From Roseiconus lacunae (lineage in GTDB: Bacteria > Planctomycetota > Planctomycetia > Pirellulales > Pirellulaceae): a stretch of 64,000 nt of DNA. The notes below the pieces were generated by a model, which saw nothing but the letters and a program-made list of their open reading frames with translations, did no database searches and was not told the DNA's origin. Location: NCBI RefSeq assembly GCF_008312935.1, contig NZ_VSZO01000009.1, positions 186,001-250,000 of the forward strand, in the 5' to 3' direction. Below are positions 1 to 10,081 of this stretch, piece after piece. Position 1 is the first letter of the stretch; each line of letters starts with the position of its first letter. A program made the translations under genes and the position numbers.

Positions 1-2538
1 CTGTACCAATCACTGTGCATCAACTGCCACGGAACCAAGGATCTTGAAGGTTCACTTCCCAACGCACTTCGATTTGCAAGTGGCGTGTTCAAAAACGGAA
101 GCGATCCCTATTCGATGTACAAGACGATCACTCACGGTTACAAGATGATGTTGCCTCAGCGTCAACTGGTCCCCAAACAAAAGTATGACGTCATCCACTA
201 CATCCGCGAAGCCTACCTTCGGCAACACAACGATGGACAATTCTTTACAGTCACCGATGAGTACCTCAAGTCGCTACCCAAAGGCAAGCTTCGTGGCCCG
301 GCGCCGAATCGAAGCGAACCATGGCGTGAAATGGATTACGGGCCATTCTTGATCAGCACCTACGAGCTCAAATCGCCGACAACCCCACCGCGTCTCGGAA
401 TTACCGACGAGGAACGCCAACGGGCGCGCCAGGAAAATCGTCCCCCGGCGGAAGTCTGGCCAGACGACGTCAACTTTGCCTACAAAGGCATCGCCGTTCG
501 ATTGGACAATGGCCCGGGAGGTGTTGCGGAAGGTTCACACTGGATGGCGTTCGACCATGACACCATGCGAATAGCCGGAGCGTGGTCAGGCGAGGGCTTC
601 ATCGATTGGCGCGGAATTCTGTTTAACGGCAATCACAACATGACGCCAAGGACCGTCGACCGATTGCATTTTGGATCCCTGCCGGGTCCGGGATGGGCGA
701 ATCCTCAGACCGGATCGTTCGAGGACCCAAGACTGCGTGGCAAAGACGGCCGCGCGTACGGCCCCTTGCCTCGCCAATGGGCGCATTACAAAGGGCTTTA
801 CAAACATGGCGATCGCGTCGTGATCTCTTACACGGTCGGCGACGCCGAAGTCCTCGAATCATTCCATCTGAAACAAGTCGACGGCAAAGCTGTCTGGCAA
901 CGCACGTTGAATGTCGGACCATCGACGCACGACCTTCGCTTGAGAATCGCCCCCTCCGACCAGACCATCGCTACGGTCAATGGCGGTCTGTCAGTCGAGC
1001 CCGAAAAAGGGTATTTGACCGTTGCCATCTCCGCTGACCGAACCCCTATTCGTTTTGATATCCTGACGACCGAACGTAAGCACCAGATCCAACTTGACGG
1101 TTTACGGCGATCGCCTACCGAAGACCTCCGACCGTTAACCATGGGCGGCGAATCACGCTGGCCGGCTTTGCAAACCAAAGCGTCACGCGGACTGGAGACG
1201 GGCGCGTTTGCGATCGATACGTTGACACGTCCGACCGATAATCCGTGGAAAAGCCGATTGCGGATGTCAGGGCTAGACTTTTACGACAATGACGATTCGT
1301 TGGTCGCATGCTGCTGCGACGGAGACGTATGGCGAGTTGACGGGATTAGCGATCCCAATGGACGCCTCACTTGGAAACGCATCGCGTCGGGACTGTTCCA
1401 TCCGTTGGGGATCAAGATCGTCGACGGAAGAATTTTTGTCACCTGCCGCGATCAAATCGTGGTCCTCAACGACCTCAACGGTGATGGTGAAACCGACTTT
1501 TACGAGTGCTTTAACAACGATCATCAGGTCACGGATCACTTTCATGAGTTTGCGATGGGATTACAAGCAGACTCTGATGGCAATCTTTATTACGCCAAGA
1601 GTGCCCGGCACGCGCGTGACTCGCTAGTGCCTCATCATGGGACGTTGCTGAAAGTAAGCCGCGACGGCGAAACCACTTCGATCGTTGCCAACGGCTTTCG
1701 CGCCGCAAATGGTGTCTGCTTAAATCCGGACGGATCGTTCTTCGTCACCGATCAAGAAGGACATTGGAACCCGATGAACCGGATTAACCGAGTGGTTGCG
1801 GGTGGATTCTATGGCAACATGTATTCCTATGGCGCCCCGGACGATTCTAGTGATGACGCAATGGAACAGCCTTTGTGTTGGCCGAATAAACCTTTTGATC
1901 GCTCGCCTTCGGAACTGTTGTGGGTTGACAGTGATGTTTGGGGACCACTTGATGGGACGCTTTTGAATCTGTCGTATGGCTACGGAAAAGTCTTCGTCGT
2001 TCCGCACGAAGAAATTGACGGCCAATGGCAAGGTGGTCTGTGTCGCCTACCATTGCCAAGTTTCCCCACCGGTGTGATGCGAGCGAGATTCCATCCGAGC
2101 GACGGCCAGATGTACGCCTGCGGGATGCAAGCTTGGGGAAGCGATCAAGACGAAAGCCCCGGAGGGTTGTATCGTATTCGCTACACCGGAAAAGCATCTC
2201 ACCTGCCAACTAAAATCCAAGCCCACCGATCCGGCGTGACGATCACCTTCACCGAACCCGTTGATCCAAAGCTGTCAGCGGACCCAAGCAACTTCCTAGT
2301 TGACACGTGGAGCTTAAGACGAACGAAAAACTACGGAAGTGCTCGCTACGATGAACGGAGTCTGACCGTCGAATCCGTCGATGTTTCCGACGACGGACGT
2401 GACGTCACGTTAATGATCCCAGACATCGAACCGACGTGGTGCATGGAGATTTCGTACAAATTACGTGATCGAGATGGGCAACAGTTCCTCGGCACGATTC
2501 AAAATACCATCCATGAATTAGGAACTCGCGAAAAGTGA
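1..2538 (+). CDS. Cytochrome c plus beta-propeller (DUF6797-like) protein, 3' part
   Basis: The gene enters from the left edge, so its start is missing. The first visible codons carry a c-type heme motif C-I-N-C-H (nt 16-30). A Met-Met-Leu-Pro segment near nt 145 is a plausible axial methionine ligand, completing a class I cytochrome c domain. A middle region rich in Trp and Gly (about nt 290-1250) resembles the DUF6797 module that follows cytochrome c domains in planctomycetes. From about nt 1260 to 2210 come NHL/PQQ-like propeller blades with D-x-D-G-D type loops, and a C-terminal beta-rich tail follows. Known relatives are exported and thought to act in electron transfer or sugar oxidation; the substrate is unknown. 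The stop overlaps the start of the next gene. Family placement is fairly secure, function is inference. Confidence 0.8.
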   Translation: MYQSLCINCHGTKDLEGSLPNALRFASGVFKNGSDPYSMYKTITHGYKMMLPQRQLVPKQKYDVIHYIREAYLRQHNDGQFFTVTDEYLKSLPKGKLRGPAPNRSEPWREMDYGPFLISTYELKSPTTPPRLGITDEERQRARQENRPPAEVWPDDVNFAYKGIAVRLDNGPGGVAEGSHWMAFDHDTMRIAGAWSGEGFIDWRGILFNGNHNMTPRTVDRLHFGSLPGPGWANPQTGSFEDPRLRGKDGRAYGPLPRQWAHYKGLYKHGDRVVISYTVGDAEVLESFHLKQVDGKAVWQRTLNVGPSTHDLRLRIAPSDQTIATVNGGLSVEPEKGYLTVAISADRTPIRFDILTTERKHQIQLDGLRRSPTEDLRPLTMGGESRWPALQTKASRGLETGAFAIDTLTRPTDNPWKSRLRMSGLDFYDNDDSLVACCCDGDVWRVDGISDPNGRLTWKRIASGLFHPLGIKIVDGRIFVTCRDQIVVLNDLNGDGETDFYECFNNDHQVTDHFHEFAMGLQADSDGNLYYAKSARHARDSLVPHHGTLLKVSRDGETTSIVANGFRAANGVCLNPDGSFFVTDQEGHWNPMNRINRVVAGGFYGNMYSYGAPDDSSDDAMEQPLCWPNKPFDRSPSELLWVDSDVWGPLDGTLLNLSYGYGKVFVVPHEEIDGQWQGGLCRLPLPSFPTGVMRARFHPSDGQMYACGMQAWGSDQDESPGGLYRIRYTGKASHLPTKIQAHRSGVTITFTEPVDPKLSADPSNFLVDTWSLRRTKNYGSARYDERSLTVESVDVSDDGRDVTLMIPDIEPTWCMEISYKLRDRDGQQFLGTIQNTIHELGTREK

Positions 2539-2996
2539 CGTCTCCGATCGATGCTGAGCACGTGGAGAGTGACCAATCGCAGCGCAGGACGCCTAATCCT
2601 TACGACAGCCCACGTCCTGACACGACCGTTCTACGCAGAAGAGCGGTCGTGCGTCCGGCTTGCTTTGCCGTAGTGACGGCGCTAACGGCAATCCTCATCG
2701 CGATCCCCGGAGTCGTTATGCTCAACCAAAAGATGCAGGTGATTCCGACGACGACATTTATATCCGGTGTCGAATTGAATGGTGTCGCGATGGATAACAC
2801 GAGTGTGATTACGTATTCGCTAGGGATCGCGTTGCTCTTCTTGCTCTCGGGGATGTATTTCCTGGCATTGTCGTTTAAGAACTGGTCAGAAAACCACTCG
2901 GCGATCCGATCAGATCGAACTTCGCAATTTGCGTCCGTCAATCGTCGATCGGTTCCGGTGCTGGCTCCAGCATCGACGATTGAAACGGATGACTGA
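2535..2996 (+). CDS. Small two-TM membrane protein of unknown function
   Basis: The GTG start overlaps the stop of the preceding cytochrome gene by four bases (GTGA), which suggests translational coupling. The 153-residue product has a polar N-terminus and two hydrophobic segments, at about residues 41-62 and 92-112, which predict a membrane protein with both ends on the same side. I recognise no domain. The last 59 bases overlap the 3' end of the convergent gene on the other strand. The stop codon and the coupling support a real gene, but I cannot assign a function. Confidence 0.6.
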   Translation: MTSPIDAEHVESDQSQRRTPNPYDSPRPDTTVLRRRAVVRPACFAVVTALTAILIAIPGVVMLNQKMQVIPTTTFISGVELNGVAMDNTSVITYSLGIALLFLLSGMYFLALSFKNWSENHSAIRSDRTSQFASVNRRSVPVLAPASTIETDD

Positions 2997-3825
2997 TCAT
3001 CGTGTAGGTGCGATCGGCATTGTGCGACATGGGATTATCAGCGTCTCGCTCGGAACTCCAGACGTTCCGACCCTTGTAGTTGGCATAGAGGTTGTGGTGC
3101 GAAAAACGTGCAAGTGTCCAGTGCCATTGCGGGCCGTGGTCGGTTTGAATCGCCTTGAGGTGTAAGAACGCTTCTGGATCCGTGCCAACAGAGCAGACGA
3201 AGGCGAACAGGGCTCCGTCCAAAGTTTTCGCATCTGAACTTTGCGATCGATAGAAAGGTTGAGGAAGCAGTCTTAGTTCGACACGATCACCAGACTCCGA
3301 GATCGAATGCAACGCAAAGTCACGCCCAATTGCTCGCATCTGACGAAGTCGAATTGCAGCGGTCGCCCCTGCCTGGCCAGCTGACCCCGGGACGGGTTGG
3401 GGGCGGACGCCGGAACGAGGTTGCCAAGTGTCGAATTCACCTACCGAGCGAAGCTTGGTCGACGAAAGTGAATGGAGTTCATGCACTATCGCACGCTGAC
3501 CGGCTGCATTCACGTACCGCCAGATACAAGCCACCGCTTCGGCAGTCCCCTTATGAGTCCACACGTAAACCGCACCATAAGTTGAACCTTGTTGTTGTGG
3601 TCGCCCCCAAACATAAAGCGGTCCTTCGGCCATCTGAAGTTCCGATGAATCGCTTGCCTCTGCTTCGCGCAAGATCCGGTATTCACCAGAGACTGAATCA
3701 AACAGGCGGCGCCAAGCTGCTTCGGTATCGGCTTCGTCGGCTAGGCAGGACGCCGAAACGACAGCCACCATCACGAGGGAAGCCAATCGCATCCCCACCG
3801 TCGAACAATTTCTGGACCGCCGCAT
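2938..3825 (-). CDS. Secreted hypothetical protein, planctomycete type
   Basis: The 295-residue product begins with a basic segment followed by a hydrophobic stretch at about residues 10-29 (S-L-V-M-V-A-V-V-S-A-S-C), a signal peptide; the Cys may be a lipobox, but this is uncertain. The mature part resembles a family I associate with planctomycetes that has a conserved centre L-R-L-L-P-Q-P then D-G-A-L-F-A-F and G-T-D-P-E. Its function is unknown. A sigma70-like promoter lies about 110 bp upstream (3935-3964). The gene ends inside the convergent small membrane protein gene. Confidence 0.65.
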   Translation of the reverse strand: MRRSRNCSTVGMRLASLVMVAVVSASCLADEADTEAAWRRLFDSVSGEYRILREAEASDSSELQMAEGPLYVWGRPQQQGSTYGAVYVWTHKGTAEAVACIWRYVNAAGQRAIVHELHSLSSTKLRSVGEFDTWQPRSGVRPQPVPGSAGQAGATAAIRLRQMRAIGRDFALHSISESGDRVELRLLPQPFYRSQSSDAKTLDGALFAFVCSVGTDPEAFLHLKAIQTDHGPQWHWTLARFSHHNLYANYKGRNVWSSERDADNPMSHNADRTYTMISHPFQSSMLEPAPEPIDD

Positions 3826-3934
3826 TGGATCTCCTTAGCATAGGACGACGCGAGTTTGTCTTGCCACGAAACAAAACTGGGTATGAGTCAATTTCAACAA
3901 CGAACTCTGCCCCTCGCGGGACTTCACAAAACCC

Positions 3935-3964
3935 ATTATAGACACACCGTCTTTTCCATGTCCA
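3935..3964 (-). promoter_or_regulatory. Candidate sigma70-type promoter for the secreted protein at 2938-3825
   Basis: On the minus strand a TGGACA box (3959-3964) and a perfect TATAAT box (3935-3940) are separated by 18 bp. The predicted transcript start lies about 100 nt upstream of the ATG at 3825. The match to the consensus is direct; activity is inferred. Confidence 0.45.
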
Positions 3965-4094
3965 ACCAAAAAGCACTGCCCCCAATCTGCCCCGTGCCGT
4001 CGGGCGAGCGATCAATAGTGGTTCGCTTCAATTGTAAATTTGGATAAGCTTTAAGGTCACGATACTGGTGGTTTACGCTTTCGAGAAAACGAAG

Positions 4095-4754
4095 ATGCTC
4101 CGTTCATTCGCAACTTCACGTCCGAAATTTTTACTTGCCGTTGTTTTATTGCTGGTCACCGTCGTGAGGACAGATCAGACGTTCGCCGACGACCCAGCTC
4201 GTTCGGAAAAGTTAGAAACGGCAACGTTTGGCGGCGGGTGCTACTGGTGCACCGAGGCAATTTTCCAGCAGATCGATGGCGTGCAATCGGTCAAACCAGG
4301 GTTCATGGGAGGTCGCAGTGACTCCCCCACCTACGACCAAGTCTTGACCGGACGTACCGGCCATGTCGAAGTGGTCCAGCTTCAATTTGATCCCGAGCGA
4401 GTTGGTTACGAAAAGCTGTTGGAGATCTTTTGGAAGACGCATGATCCGACAACTCGCAATCGACAGGGCCCCGATCTGGGTTCCCAGTACAGAAGCGTCG
4501 TCTTCTATCACTCCGACGATCAAAAACAAACTGCGATCGAATACAAAACGTTGCTCGCTCGTAGTCGTACATTTCGAGGCCGGATCGTGACTACCATCGA
4601 GCCGGCTTCAGAATTTTTTGTCGCCAAGGACGATCACATTGACTTCTTCAAGAAGAATCCAGAAAACCAGTACTGTGAGCGCTACTTGGTCCCCAAACTG
4701 GAAAAACTGAAAAAGCAGTTTCCCGACGACCTCAAGGATCACTCGTCCAAGTGA
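4095..4754 (+). CDS. msrA: Peptide-methionine (S)-S-oxide reductase MsrA, exported
   Basis: MsrA reduces methionine-S-sulfoxide in proteins. The catalytic G-C-Y-W motif is present (Cys49 counting from the ATG at 4095), followed by the usual family pattern, with Y-C-E-R-Y-L near the C-terminus supplying a likely resolving cysteine. A hydrophobic segment at about residues 11-23, followed by F-A-D-D, predicts a signal peptide, so the enzyme should repair proteins outside the cytoplasm. An in-frame GTG at 4068 would add nine residues. I prefer the ATG because the signal peptide then has a normal basic N-terminus. The gene stands alone between two secreted proteins of unknown function. Confidence 0.92.
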   Translation: MLRSFATSRPKFLLAVVLLLVTVVRTDQTFADDPARSEKLETATFGGGCYWCTEAIFQQIDGVQSVKPGFMGGRSDSPTYDQVLTGRTGHVEVVQLQFDPERVGYEKLLEIFWKTHDPTTRNRQGPDLGSQYRSVVFYHSDDQKQTAIEYKTLLARSRTFRGRIVTTIEPASEFFVAKDDHIDFFKKNPENQYCERYLVPKLEKLKKQFPDDLKDHSSK

Positions 4755-5011
4755 AGCACTCATCAGGATGCCTATGAGCTTTTCGAAACCCGCAGCTAGC
4801 CGTGAACACGGTTCTTGAAAGTATCCGGCGATGCATGCCCGATGCGAACGCGTTCGCGCGACGGGTTCAATTCACATCTGGTTCATCGATTCGGGCACAC
4901 CGTTTGCTACCATCCCGCCAAGTCACCTGCGACGCTTCCCCATTCGCAATCGATGCGCAAGGAGTCGTCGCCCTTCGCTCCTTCGCGCTTATTGCCGGTG
5001 GGTCAGCTTCG

Positions 5012-6112
5012 ATGTCTTTTTTGCAACGGTTCTTCAGGGTTCGTTTCGTCAAGCTCTTCTCAGTAACGCTCCCCTTTGTCGGTTTCACGGTGCTTTCCGC
5101 ACAGGCAGCTTGGTCGGAAACAGACCAAAACGACGAAACCGCTATCGTCGCATCCGCATCACCCCCGGCGACGCCGCCGGTCATCATCCGTGTCTCCGAG
5201 GACTTGTTTAATTCCGGATCGGAAATCGAGAGCACGTCAGATGTGGACAGTTGCATTTTGGGAATCCGCAACCTCGGTGAAGCAGACGTCATCGCGAATA
5301 CGTCGATCGAATTCGTTCCGGCGAGCGATGCGGCGCACTTGAAGATTCGCTTTCGAGGCCACTTCACCGCCGACACTCGAGGCCGAAAAGGCCCGGCGAT
5401 CATTCAATCGCAGAGCACGATGCGGTTTGATTTACACATGTCGGCAACTTTCGACCGCGAGGACGGTTTTGTTGCTGGAGATCCGGATGGTGATGTGATT
5501 CCCACCGAGTCACGTCGGACCGTGTCGAGCACGCTCCCCGGATTGCGTGGCAGGATTGTCAAGAATGTTGCTCGTCGGCGGATGGCTGAAACCAAACACC
5601 AGGTCGAGCAGATCTGTATCGCGAACGCACGCGAACAGCTCATTGTCGAAATGGAGCGACGGGTCAAGAAGCAACTCGAACAAGCGAATCAACGGCTAGT
5701 CAATTTGAAAGCTCGCTTGAAAGAGCAGCCCTGGTACGACGAGGTACCAACGTTGAATTTCACCAGCGAAGAAGGCTATCTGGTCATCCAAGTGATCGGT
5801 TCCGATGTCGATCCAGATTCCATTGACTTTCAGTTGCCATCTGATTTGCCCGCACCGAACTCTGGCGCGATGTCAGAGTTGCTTTTGGCGCGAACTTGGG
5901 TTGATGAAAAGGACGACACCAATGCGCTCCTTGACTATGCCGCTTCTTACCCAAGCCTTGTGAACTTGACGCTGCAGGCAGCCACCAAGTTCGCACTTCC
6001 ATACCAACAGCATGACAATTGGTTGGTGTTCGCTTTACATAAGGACGAAAGAGATTCGGAAGAGAACGAGCGCCGCACGTTTTTTGTCAATCGAAATCAA
6101 CGCGGCGAATGA
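5012..6112 (+). CDS. Secreted hypothetical protein with central coiled coil
   Basis: The open frame extends upstream to 4802, but I choose the ATG at 5012. It gives a basic N-terminus and a hydrophobic core ending A-Q-A-A-W, a good signal peptide, while the upstream part reads like non-coding sequence. The 366-residue protein has beta-rich N- and C-terminal parts. A charged helical stretch at about residues 185-235, rich in Glu, Gln, Lys and Arg, is a likely coiled coil. No family is recognised. It lacks membrane segments after the signal and is probably periplasmic. Confidence 0.6.
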   Translation: MSFLQRFFRVRFVKLFSVTLPFVGFTVLSAQAAWSETDQNDETAIVASASPPATPPVIIRVSEDLFNSGSEIESTSDVDSCILGIRNLGEADVIANTSIEFVPASDAAHLKIRFRGHFTADTRGRKGPAIIQSQSTMRFDLHMSATFDREDGFVAGDPDGDVIPTESRRTVSSTLPGLRGRIVKNVARRRMAETKHQVEQICIANAREQLIVEMERRVKKQLEQANQRLVNLKARLKEQPWYDEVPTLNFTSEEGYLVIQVIGSDVDPDSIDFQLPSDLPAPNSGAMSELLLARTWVDEKDDTNALLDYAASYPSLVNLTLQAATKFALPYQQHDNWLVFALHKDERDSEENERRTFFVNRNQRGE

Positions 6113-6179
6113 TTTTGCGGCCGTTCGAACGAAGCGTAATCTGCGGCGTCTGTTCCATCATAGAACTCAGGTGCGATCC

Positions 6180-6250
6180 CCAAGCCGATGGGCGTTTGCG
6201 CCGGCTATTGCGTCAACCTTCACTAGCGCCAATCGGCTGATTTGGGACTG
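6180..6250 (+). repeat. Degenerate copy of the dispersed hairpin repeat
   Basis: The segment reads AGCCGATGGGCGTTTGCGCC, then a GGCTATTGCG block, then a right arm ending GCGCCAATCGGCTGATTT. It keeps the order left arm, GG-TATTGC loop, right arm seen in the complete copies at 50.9, 60.2 and 60.9 kb, with many substitutions. It lies between the secreted hypothetical gene and the convergent sulfatase gene. Confidence 0.5.
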
Positions 6251-6357
6251 CACCAAGGTAACACTCATAAGAGACACCATGTCAATTGACGTGATAGGCC
6301 GACAGATGGATCGGCCGCCGCCTGATGTCATTTAGAAAACCTTGGTTTGCGATCGCG

Positions 6358-7872
6358 TTAGCGAATCGATTCGTCTGGCAGTTCCGACCCGATGCCTTGG
6401 TCAATCGGCATTCGATCGCTTTCTTGGTCAAGCCCCACCGCTTTCATCGCACGGATTAAGCGTCGCTCCATTTCGGCGATCGTCGCGGCATGTTTTGCAT
6501 CATGAACTAAATTCGTTGACTCTGCGGGATCGGCTTGCATGTCGTAAAGCTCGGCCATGTGACGATCCTTGCTGCCGTCACCGTGTGGATAACGAATGTA
6601 CTTGAAACGATCCCCGCGAACCGCACGCACGTTTGGTGTGTATGGGAACTGCTTTTCGTAGTTGTAATAGTACAGCCACTCGGTGCGCCATTGATCAACA
6701 TCACCGCTCACCAACGGACGGATCGACTGGCCATGGATGTTTTTCAACGGTTCCGCGCCGGCAGCGTCCAGAATGGTGGGTGCGACATCTGTCGTCAGTA
6801 CTTGTTTGGTGATTCGAACCGGGCTTTTGGTCCAACCGGGATAGCGGATGATCATCGGCACGCGAAGGCTGCCTTCATGTGCGGTGCGTTTGTCGACCAT
6901 TCCGTGTTCACCTTCGAGCAATCCGTTGTCCCCCATGAACACAAACATTGTGTTGTCTAGTTCGCCTGTTTCGTTCAGATACTCCACCAATCGGCCTACG
7001 CTATCGTCGACCGAAAGAATCGTCCCCCAATAGGCGCGAACCATTTTGGCGAAGTCGACCACCGCGCTCGCTTTGTCATCGGGGAACTGTTTTCGCCAGT
7101 CGAACAGTGGGCCATAGATGCCGTGCCAGGTCATCAAGCGTTGAGTGATCCACTTGGGTTTGTCACCTAGCTGAAACGATGAATGTGGATAGTTGACTTC
7201 GACGTGATCGAAAGCATGTTCATATTTTGGCTCCGGATAATAGAAGCTATGAGGAGCTTTCTGCCCGATCATCAACAGGAAGGGTTTGTCATCGGACTGC
7301 TTCTTCATCCAGTCCAGTGACATGTCCGTCACAACGGTGGTGTAGTAGCCTTCGACAACCTTTCTTTCTTTACCGTTCAGATTGAACTCGGTATCGAAGT
7401 ATTGCCCCTGGCCTTTGTGAGTTACGAAGTAATCAAAACCAGGACGCGGCTGGTCATTCTTTTCCCCCATGTGCCACTTTCCGATGTAAGCGGTTTGATA
7501 CCCTGCCGCTTGCAATCGCCTGGGAAAACTATCTAACTCGGCGGGATAATCGGTGAAGTTGTTTGTGACGCCATGCGAATGGGCGTACAAGCCGCTTAAG
7601 ATCGTCGCACGACTGGGCGAGCACAGACTAGTCGTGCAGAACATGTTTTCTAAATAGATCCCCTCGGCCGCCAGCTTGTCGATATGCGGCGTCTTTAAGT
7701 GGGGATGCCCCGCGCACGACAGCGCGTCGTAGCGGATGTCATCGCACAACATCACGACGATATTCGGCTTGGATGTCTTCGCCGACTGGGCTGTCACTTC
7801 AAGCGGCGCGACGACCAGGGTGGAAAAGGCGAGTAACGCGAGAGCCGATATCAGTCGTGCGTGGAGTCTCAT
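6358..7872 (-). CDS. Exported sulfatase (formylglycine-dependent, alkaline phosphatase superfamily)
   Basis: Sulfatases hydrolyse sulfate esters, in marine planctomycetes often on algal polysaccharides. The type I motif C-S-P-S-R-A (Cys84) is present for conversion to formylglycine, with the metal-binding Asp pair at residues 44-45 and a later M-G-D-N-G-L segment. A signal peptide occupies about residues 1-29. The length of 504 residues is normal. The ATG at 7872 overlaps the stop of cysN/C by four bases (ATGA), so I reject the longer frame start at 7920. This overlap predicts coupled translation with the sulfate-activating enzyme. The substrate is not predictable from sequence. Confidence 0.92.
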   Translation of the reverse strand: MRLHARLISALALLAFSTLVVAPLEVTAQSAKTSKPNIVVMLCDDIRYDALSCAGHPHLKTPHIDKLAAEGIYLENMFCTTSLCSPSRATILSGLYAHSHGVTNNFTDYPAELDSFPRRLQAAGYQTAYIGKWHMGEKNDQPRPGFDYFVTHKGQGQYFDTEFNLNGKERKVVEGYYTTVVTDMSLDWMKKQSDDKPFLLMIGQKAPHSFYYPEPKYEHAFDHVEVNYPHSSFQLGDKPKWITQRLMTWHGIYGPLFDWRKQFPDDKASAVVDFAKMVRAYWGTILSVDDSVGRLVEYLNETGELDNTMFVFMGDNGLLEGEHGMVDKRTAHEGSLRVPMIIRYPGWTKSPVRITKQVLTTDVAPTILDAAGAEPLKNIHGQSIRPLVSGDVDQWRTEWLYYYNYEKQFPYTPNVRAVRGDRFKYIRYPHGDGSKDRHMAELYDMQADPAESTNLVHDAKHAATIAEMERRLIRAMKAVGLDQESDRMPIDQGIGSELPDESIR

Positions 7873-9809
7873 TTGATAATCGATTTGGTCCGCAGGAGTT
7901 CGATAATTTGGTCGGCACACTCGTCAATCGAGTTTTGCGAGGCATCGACGACCAAGTCCGGTGATGCGGGCGGTTCATAGTCCGCCGTGACGCCGGGAAA
8001 GTTTAACAGCTCGCCGGCGTCAGCTTTGGCATATTGTCCTTTGGCATCACGTTCTCGACAAATTTCCAGCGGCGTCGCCACATGAACGACAAAGAATCGA
8101 TCTTCGCCGATGACCTTGGCAACCTTTTGCCGGACCTCTTCGCTCGGCGCGACGAAGCACCCGACGCAGATCAGACCGGCGTCATTAAGCGAATGGGCGA
8201 GGTAGGCACTGCGGCGAAGGTTTTCGCTGCGGTCTTCGGCGCTGAACCCGAGATCCCTGGAAAGCCCTTTCCGCACATGTTCTCCGTCGATAATCGAAAC
8301 GGCACGGCCAGAGTCGAATAGCTTTCGTTCGACGGCTTGTCCGATCGCCGACTTGCCGGCCCCGGTCAGTCCCGTCAAAAGGACCGTCGCCGGCTTTTGA
8401 CCGAACCGCGCCGACCGTTCCTCGTCGGTCACTTCCGATATCGCTTGGTCATCCCCCTTGGAGGCCGCCGGATCGTCATCCCAGACCGACTTCGATTGTC
8501 CGTCTCCGGATTTATCCAAGATCATCCCGGCGGCAACGGTCGCGTTTGTGATTCGATCAATGACGATGAACGCACCGGTCGAACGGTTACGACGATAGGC
8601 GTCAAAATGAATGGGGGCCGACAGCGTGATTCCCACACGACCGATCTCGTTCAATTCCAGTTCCGGCGCTGGACTGCGGTGCAGCGTGTTCACATCGACG
8701 CGATAGTTTAGTGTGTCGATGGTTCCGGGAACCGTTTGTGTGGTGTGCTTGAACAAGTAGGTCTTGCCGGGGACCATCGATTCCTCGTTCATCCAGACCA
8801 GCATCGCTTCGATCGAATCGCGCGACTTGGGAACATTCCCGGGGCGAACGATCATGTCACCACGCGAGGCATCGATCTCGTCTTCCAACGTCAACGTGAT
8901 CGACAACGGTGCGAAGGCTTCTTCCAAATCGCCGTCATAGGTCACGATCGATTTAACCTTGGATGTCTGCTTGCTGGGCAAGACCATGATCTCGTCACCC
9001 TTGCGGATGATGCCCGAAGAGATCGTGCCACAGAAACCACGGAAATCCAGGTGCGGACGATTGACGAACTGGACCGGCATTCGGAAATCTTGCAAGTTGC
9101 GATCGCTGCCGATGTAAACCGTTTCCAGAAAATTCATCAACGTCGAACCGGTGTACCACGGCGTCCGTTCGCTACGGTCGACGACGTTGTCACCGTCGAG
9201 AGCACTGATCGGAATAAAGTGCAAATCGGGCAAGTCTAATCGTGTTGCGAACGATCGATATTCATCGCAGATCTCTTCGAACTTTGCCTCATCAAAATCG
9301 ATCAAGTCCATCTTGTTGATCGCGACAACGATGTGCCGAATTCCCAACAGTGAGACGATAAAGGAGTGACGCTTTGTTTGAGTCAGTACGCCGTGACGAG
9401 CATCAATCATCAAGATGGCTAAGTCGGCGGTCGAGCCTCCGGTCGCCATGTTCCGCGTGTACTGTTCGTGGCCCGGCGTATCGGCGATGATGAACTTTCG
9501 CTTTGCGGTACTGAAGTATCGGTAAGCGACATCGATCGTGATGCCTTGCTCGCGTTCGGCCTTCAAGCCATCTGTGAGCAGCGCGGGGTCAAACTTCCCG
9601 CCGGTCGTCCCGACGATTTTTGAGTCAGCTTCGATTTGAGCCAAATGATCTTCGTAGATCATCTTGCTGTCGTACAACAGGCGACCGATCAACGTTGACT
9701 TTCCGTCGTCGACACTACCGCAGGTGATGAACCTCAGCAGTTGCTTATTCTCGTGCTGCTTCAAGTAAGCTTGAATGTCGGTCGCGATCAGATCGGATTG
9801 ATGGGACAT
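7869..9809 (-). CDS. cysN/C: Bifunctional sulfate adenylyltransferase subunit 1 / APS kinase (CysN/CysC)
   Basis: The N-terminal part (about residues 1-430) is a CysN GTPase: [10 protein letters not shown]-loop, D-T-P-G-H-E switch and N-K-M-D-L specificity motif. It couples GTP hydrolysis to APS formation by CysD. The C-terminal part (about 465-646) is APS kinase with its own P-loop G-L-T-G-A-G-K-S and makes PAPS. The 646-residue fusion has the normal size for NodQ/CysNC proteins. It lies downstream of cysD but is separated from it by 272 bp and an intrinsic terminator, and its end overlaps the sulfatase gene. Confidence 0.96.
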   Translation of the reverse strand: MSHQSDLIATDIQAYLKQHENKQLLRFITCGSVDDGKSTLIGRLLYDSKMIYEDHLAQIEADSKIVGTTGGKFDPALLTDGLKAEREQGITIDVAYRYFSTAKRKFIIADTPGHEQYTRNMATGGSTADLAILMIDARHGVLTQTKRHSFIVSLLGIRHIVVAINKMDLIDFDEAKFEEICDEYRSFATRLDLPDLHFIPISALDGDNVVDRSERTPWYTGSTLMNFLETVYIGSDRNLQDFRMPVQFVNRPHLDFRGFCGTISSGIIRKGDEIMVLPSKQTSKVKSIVTYDGDLEEAFAPLSITLTLEDEIDASRGDMIVRPGNVPKSRDSIEAMLVWMNEESMVPGKTYLFKHTTQTVPGTIDTLNYRVDVNTLHRSPAPELELNEIGRVGITLSAPIHFDAYRRNRSTGAFIVIDRITNATVAAGMILDKSGDGQSKSVWDDDPAASKGDDQAISEVTDEERSARFGQKPATVLLTGLTGAGKSAIGQAVERKLFDSGRAVSIIDGEHVRKGLSRDLGFSAEDRSENLRRSAYLAHSLNDAGLICVGCFVAPSEEVRQKVAKVIGEDRFFVVHVATPLEICRERDAKGQYAKADAGELLNFPGVTADYEPPASPDLVVDASQNSIDECADQIIELLRTKSIIK

Positions 9810-10020
9810 GAAATCGGAGGTTGGTTTGAAGTCTTGACTGGGTCGCCGCGCAGGATCCGAGGTCAGCGTCGATGCTGAGCTGCGGCTGTCGCTTAAAATG
9901 TCGCCTTATGCTCTGCGAAACTCGCGTTCTGCTGTCATCGCGGTTCTTCGATGATGTTCCGCACTGGCAACCAGGTGCCGGGGCGCGTCCCGGCTGAAAT
10001 ACAAAAAACGGCTGAACTAG

Positions 10021-10049
10021 AAAAACCGCGGCCGATACTCGCGGCCGCG
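10021..10049 (-). terminator. Intrinsic terminator downstream of cysD
   Basis: On the minus strand a GC-only stem (arms 10027-10033 and 10043-10049, CGCGGCC/GGCCGCG) with a 9-nt loop is followed directly by a T run (10025-10021). It lies 33 bp after the cysD stop, so part of the cysD transcript should end before cysN/C. Confidence 0.65.
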
Positions 10050-10081
10050 TCGATCAAATGGAACAGGACACCGGCGGTTGG

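Noticed and set aside
3330-3941. 203-codon open frame on the plus strand
   Set aside because: Antisense to the secreted protein gene, very basic and low-quality composition, no start context.
4802-5011. N-terminal extension of the secreted coiled-coil protein
   Set aside because: It would bury the signal peptide 70 residues inside the protein; the ATG at 5012 gives a normal export signal. A 14-bp palindrome GCGAACGCGTTCGC at 4844 lies here instead.
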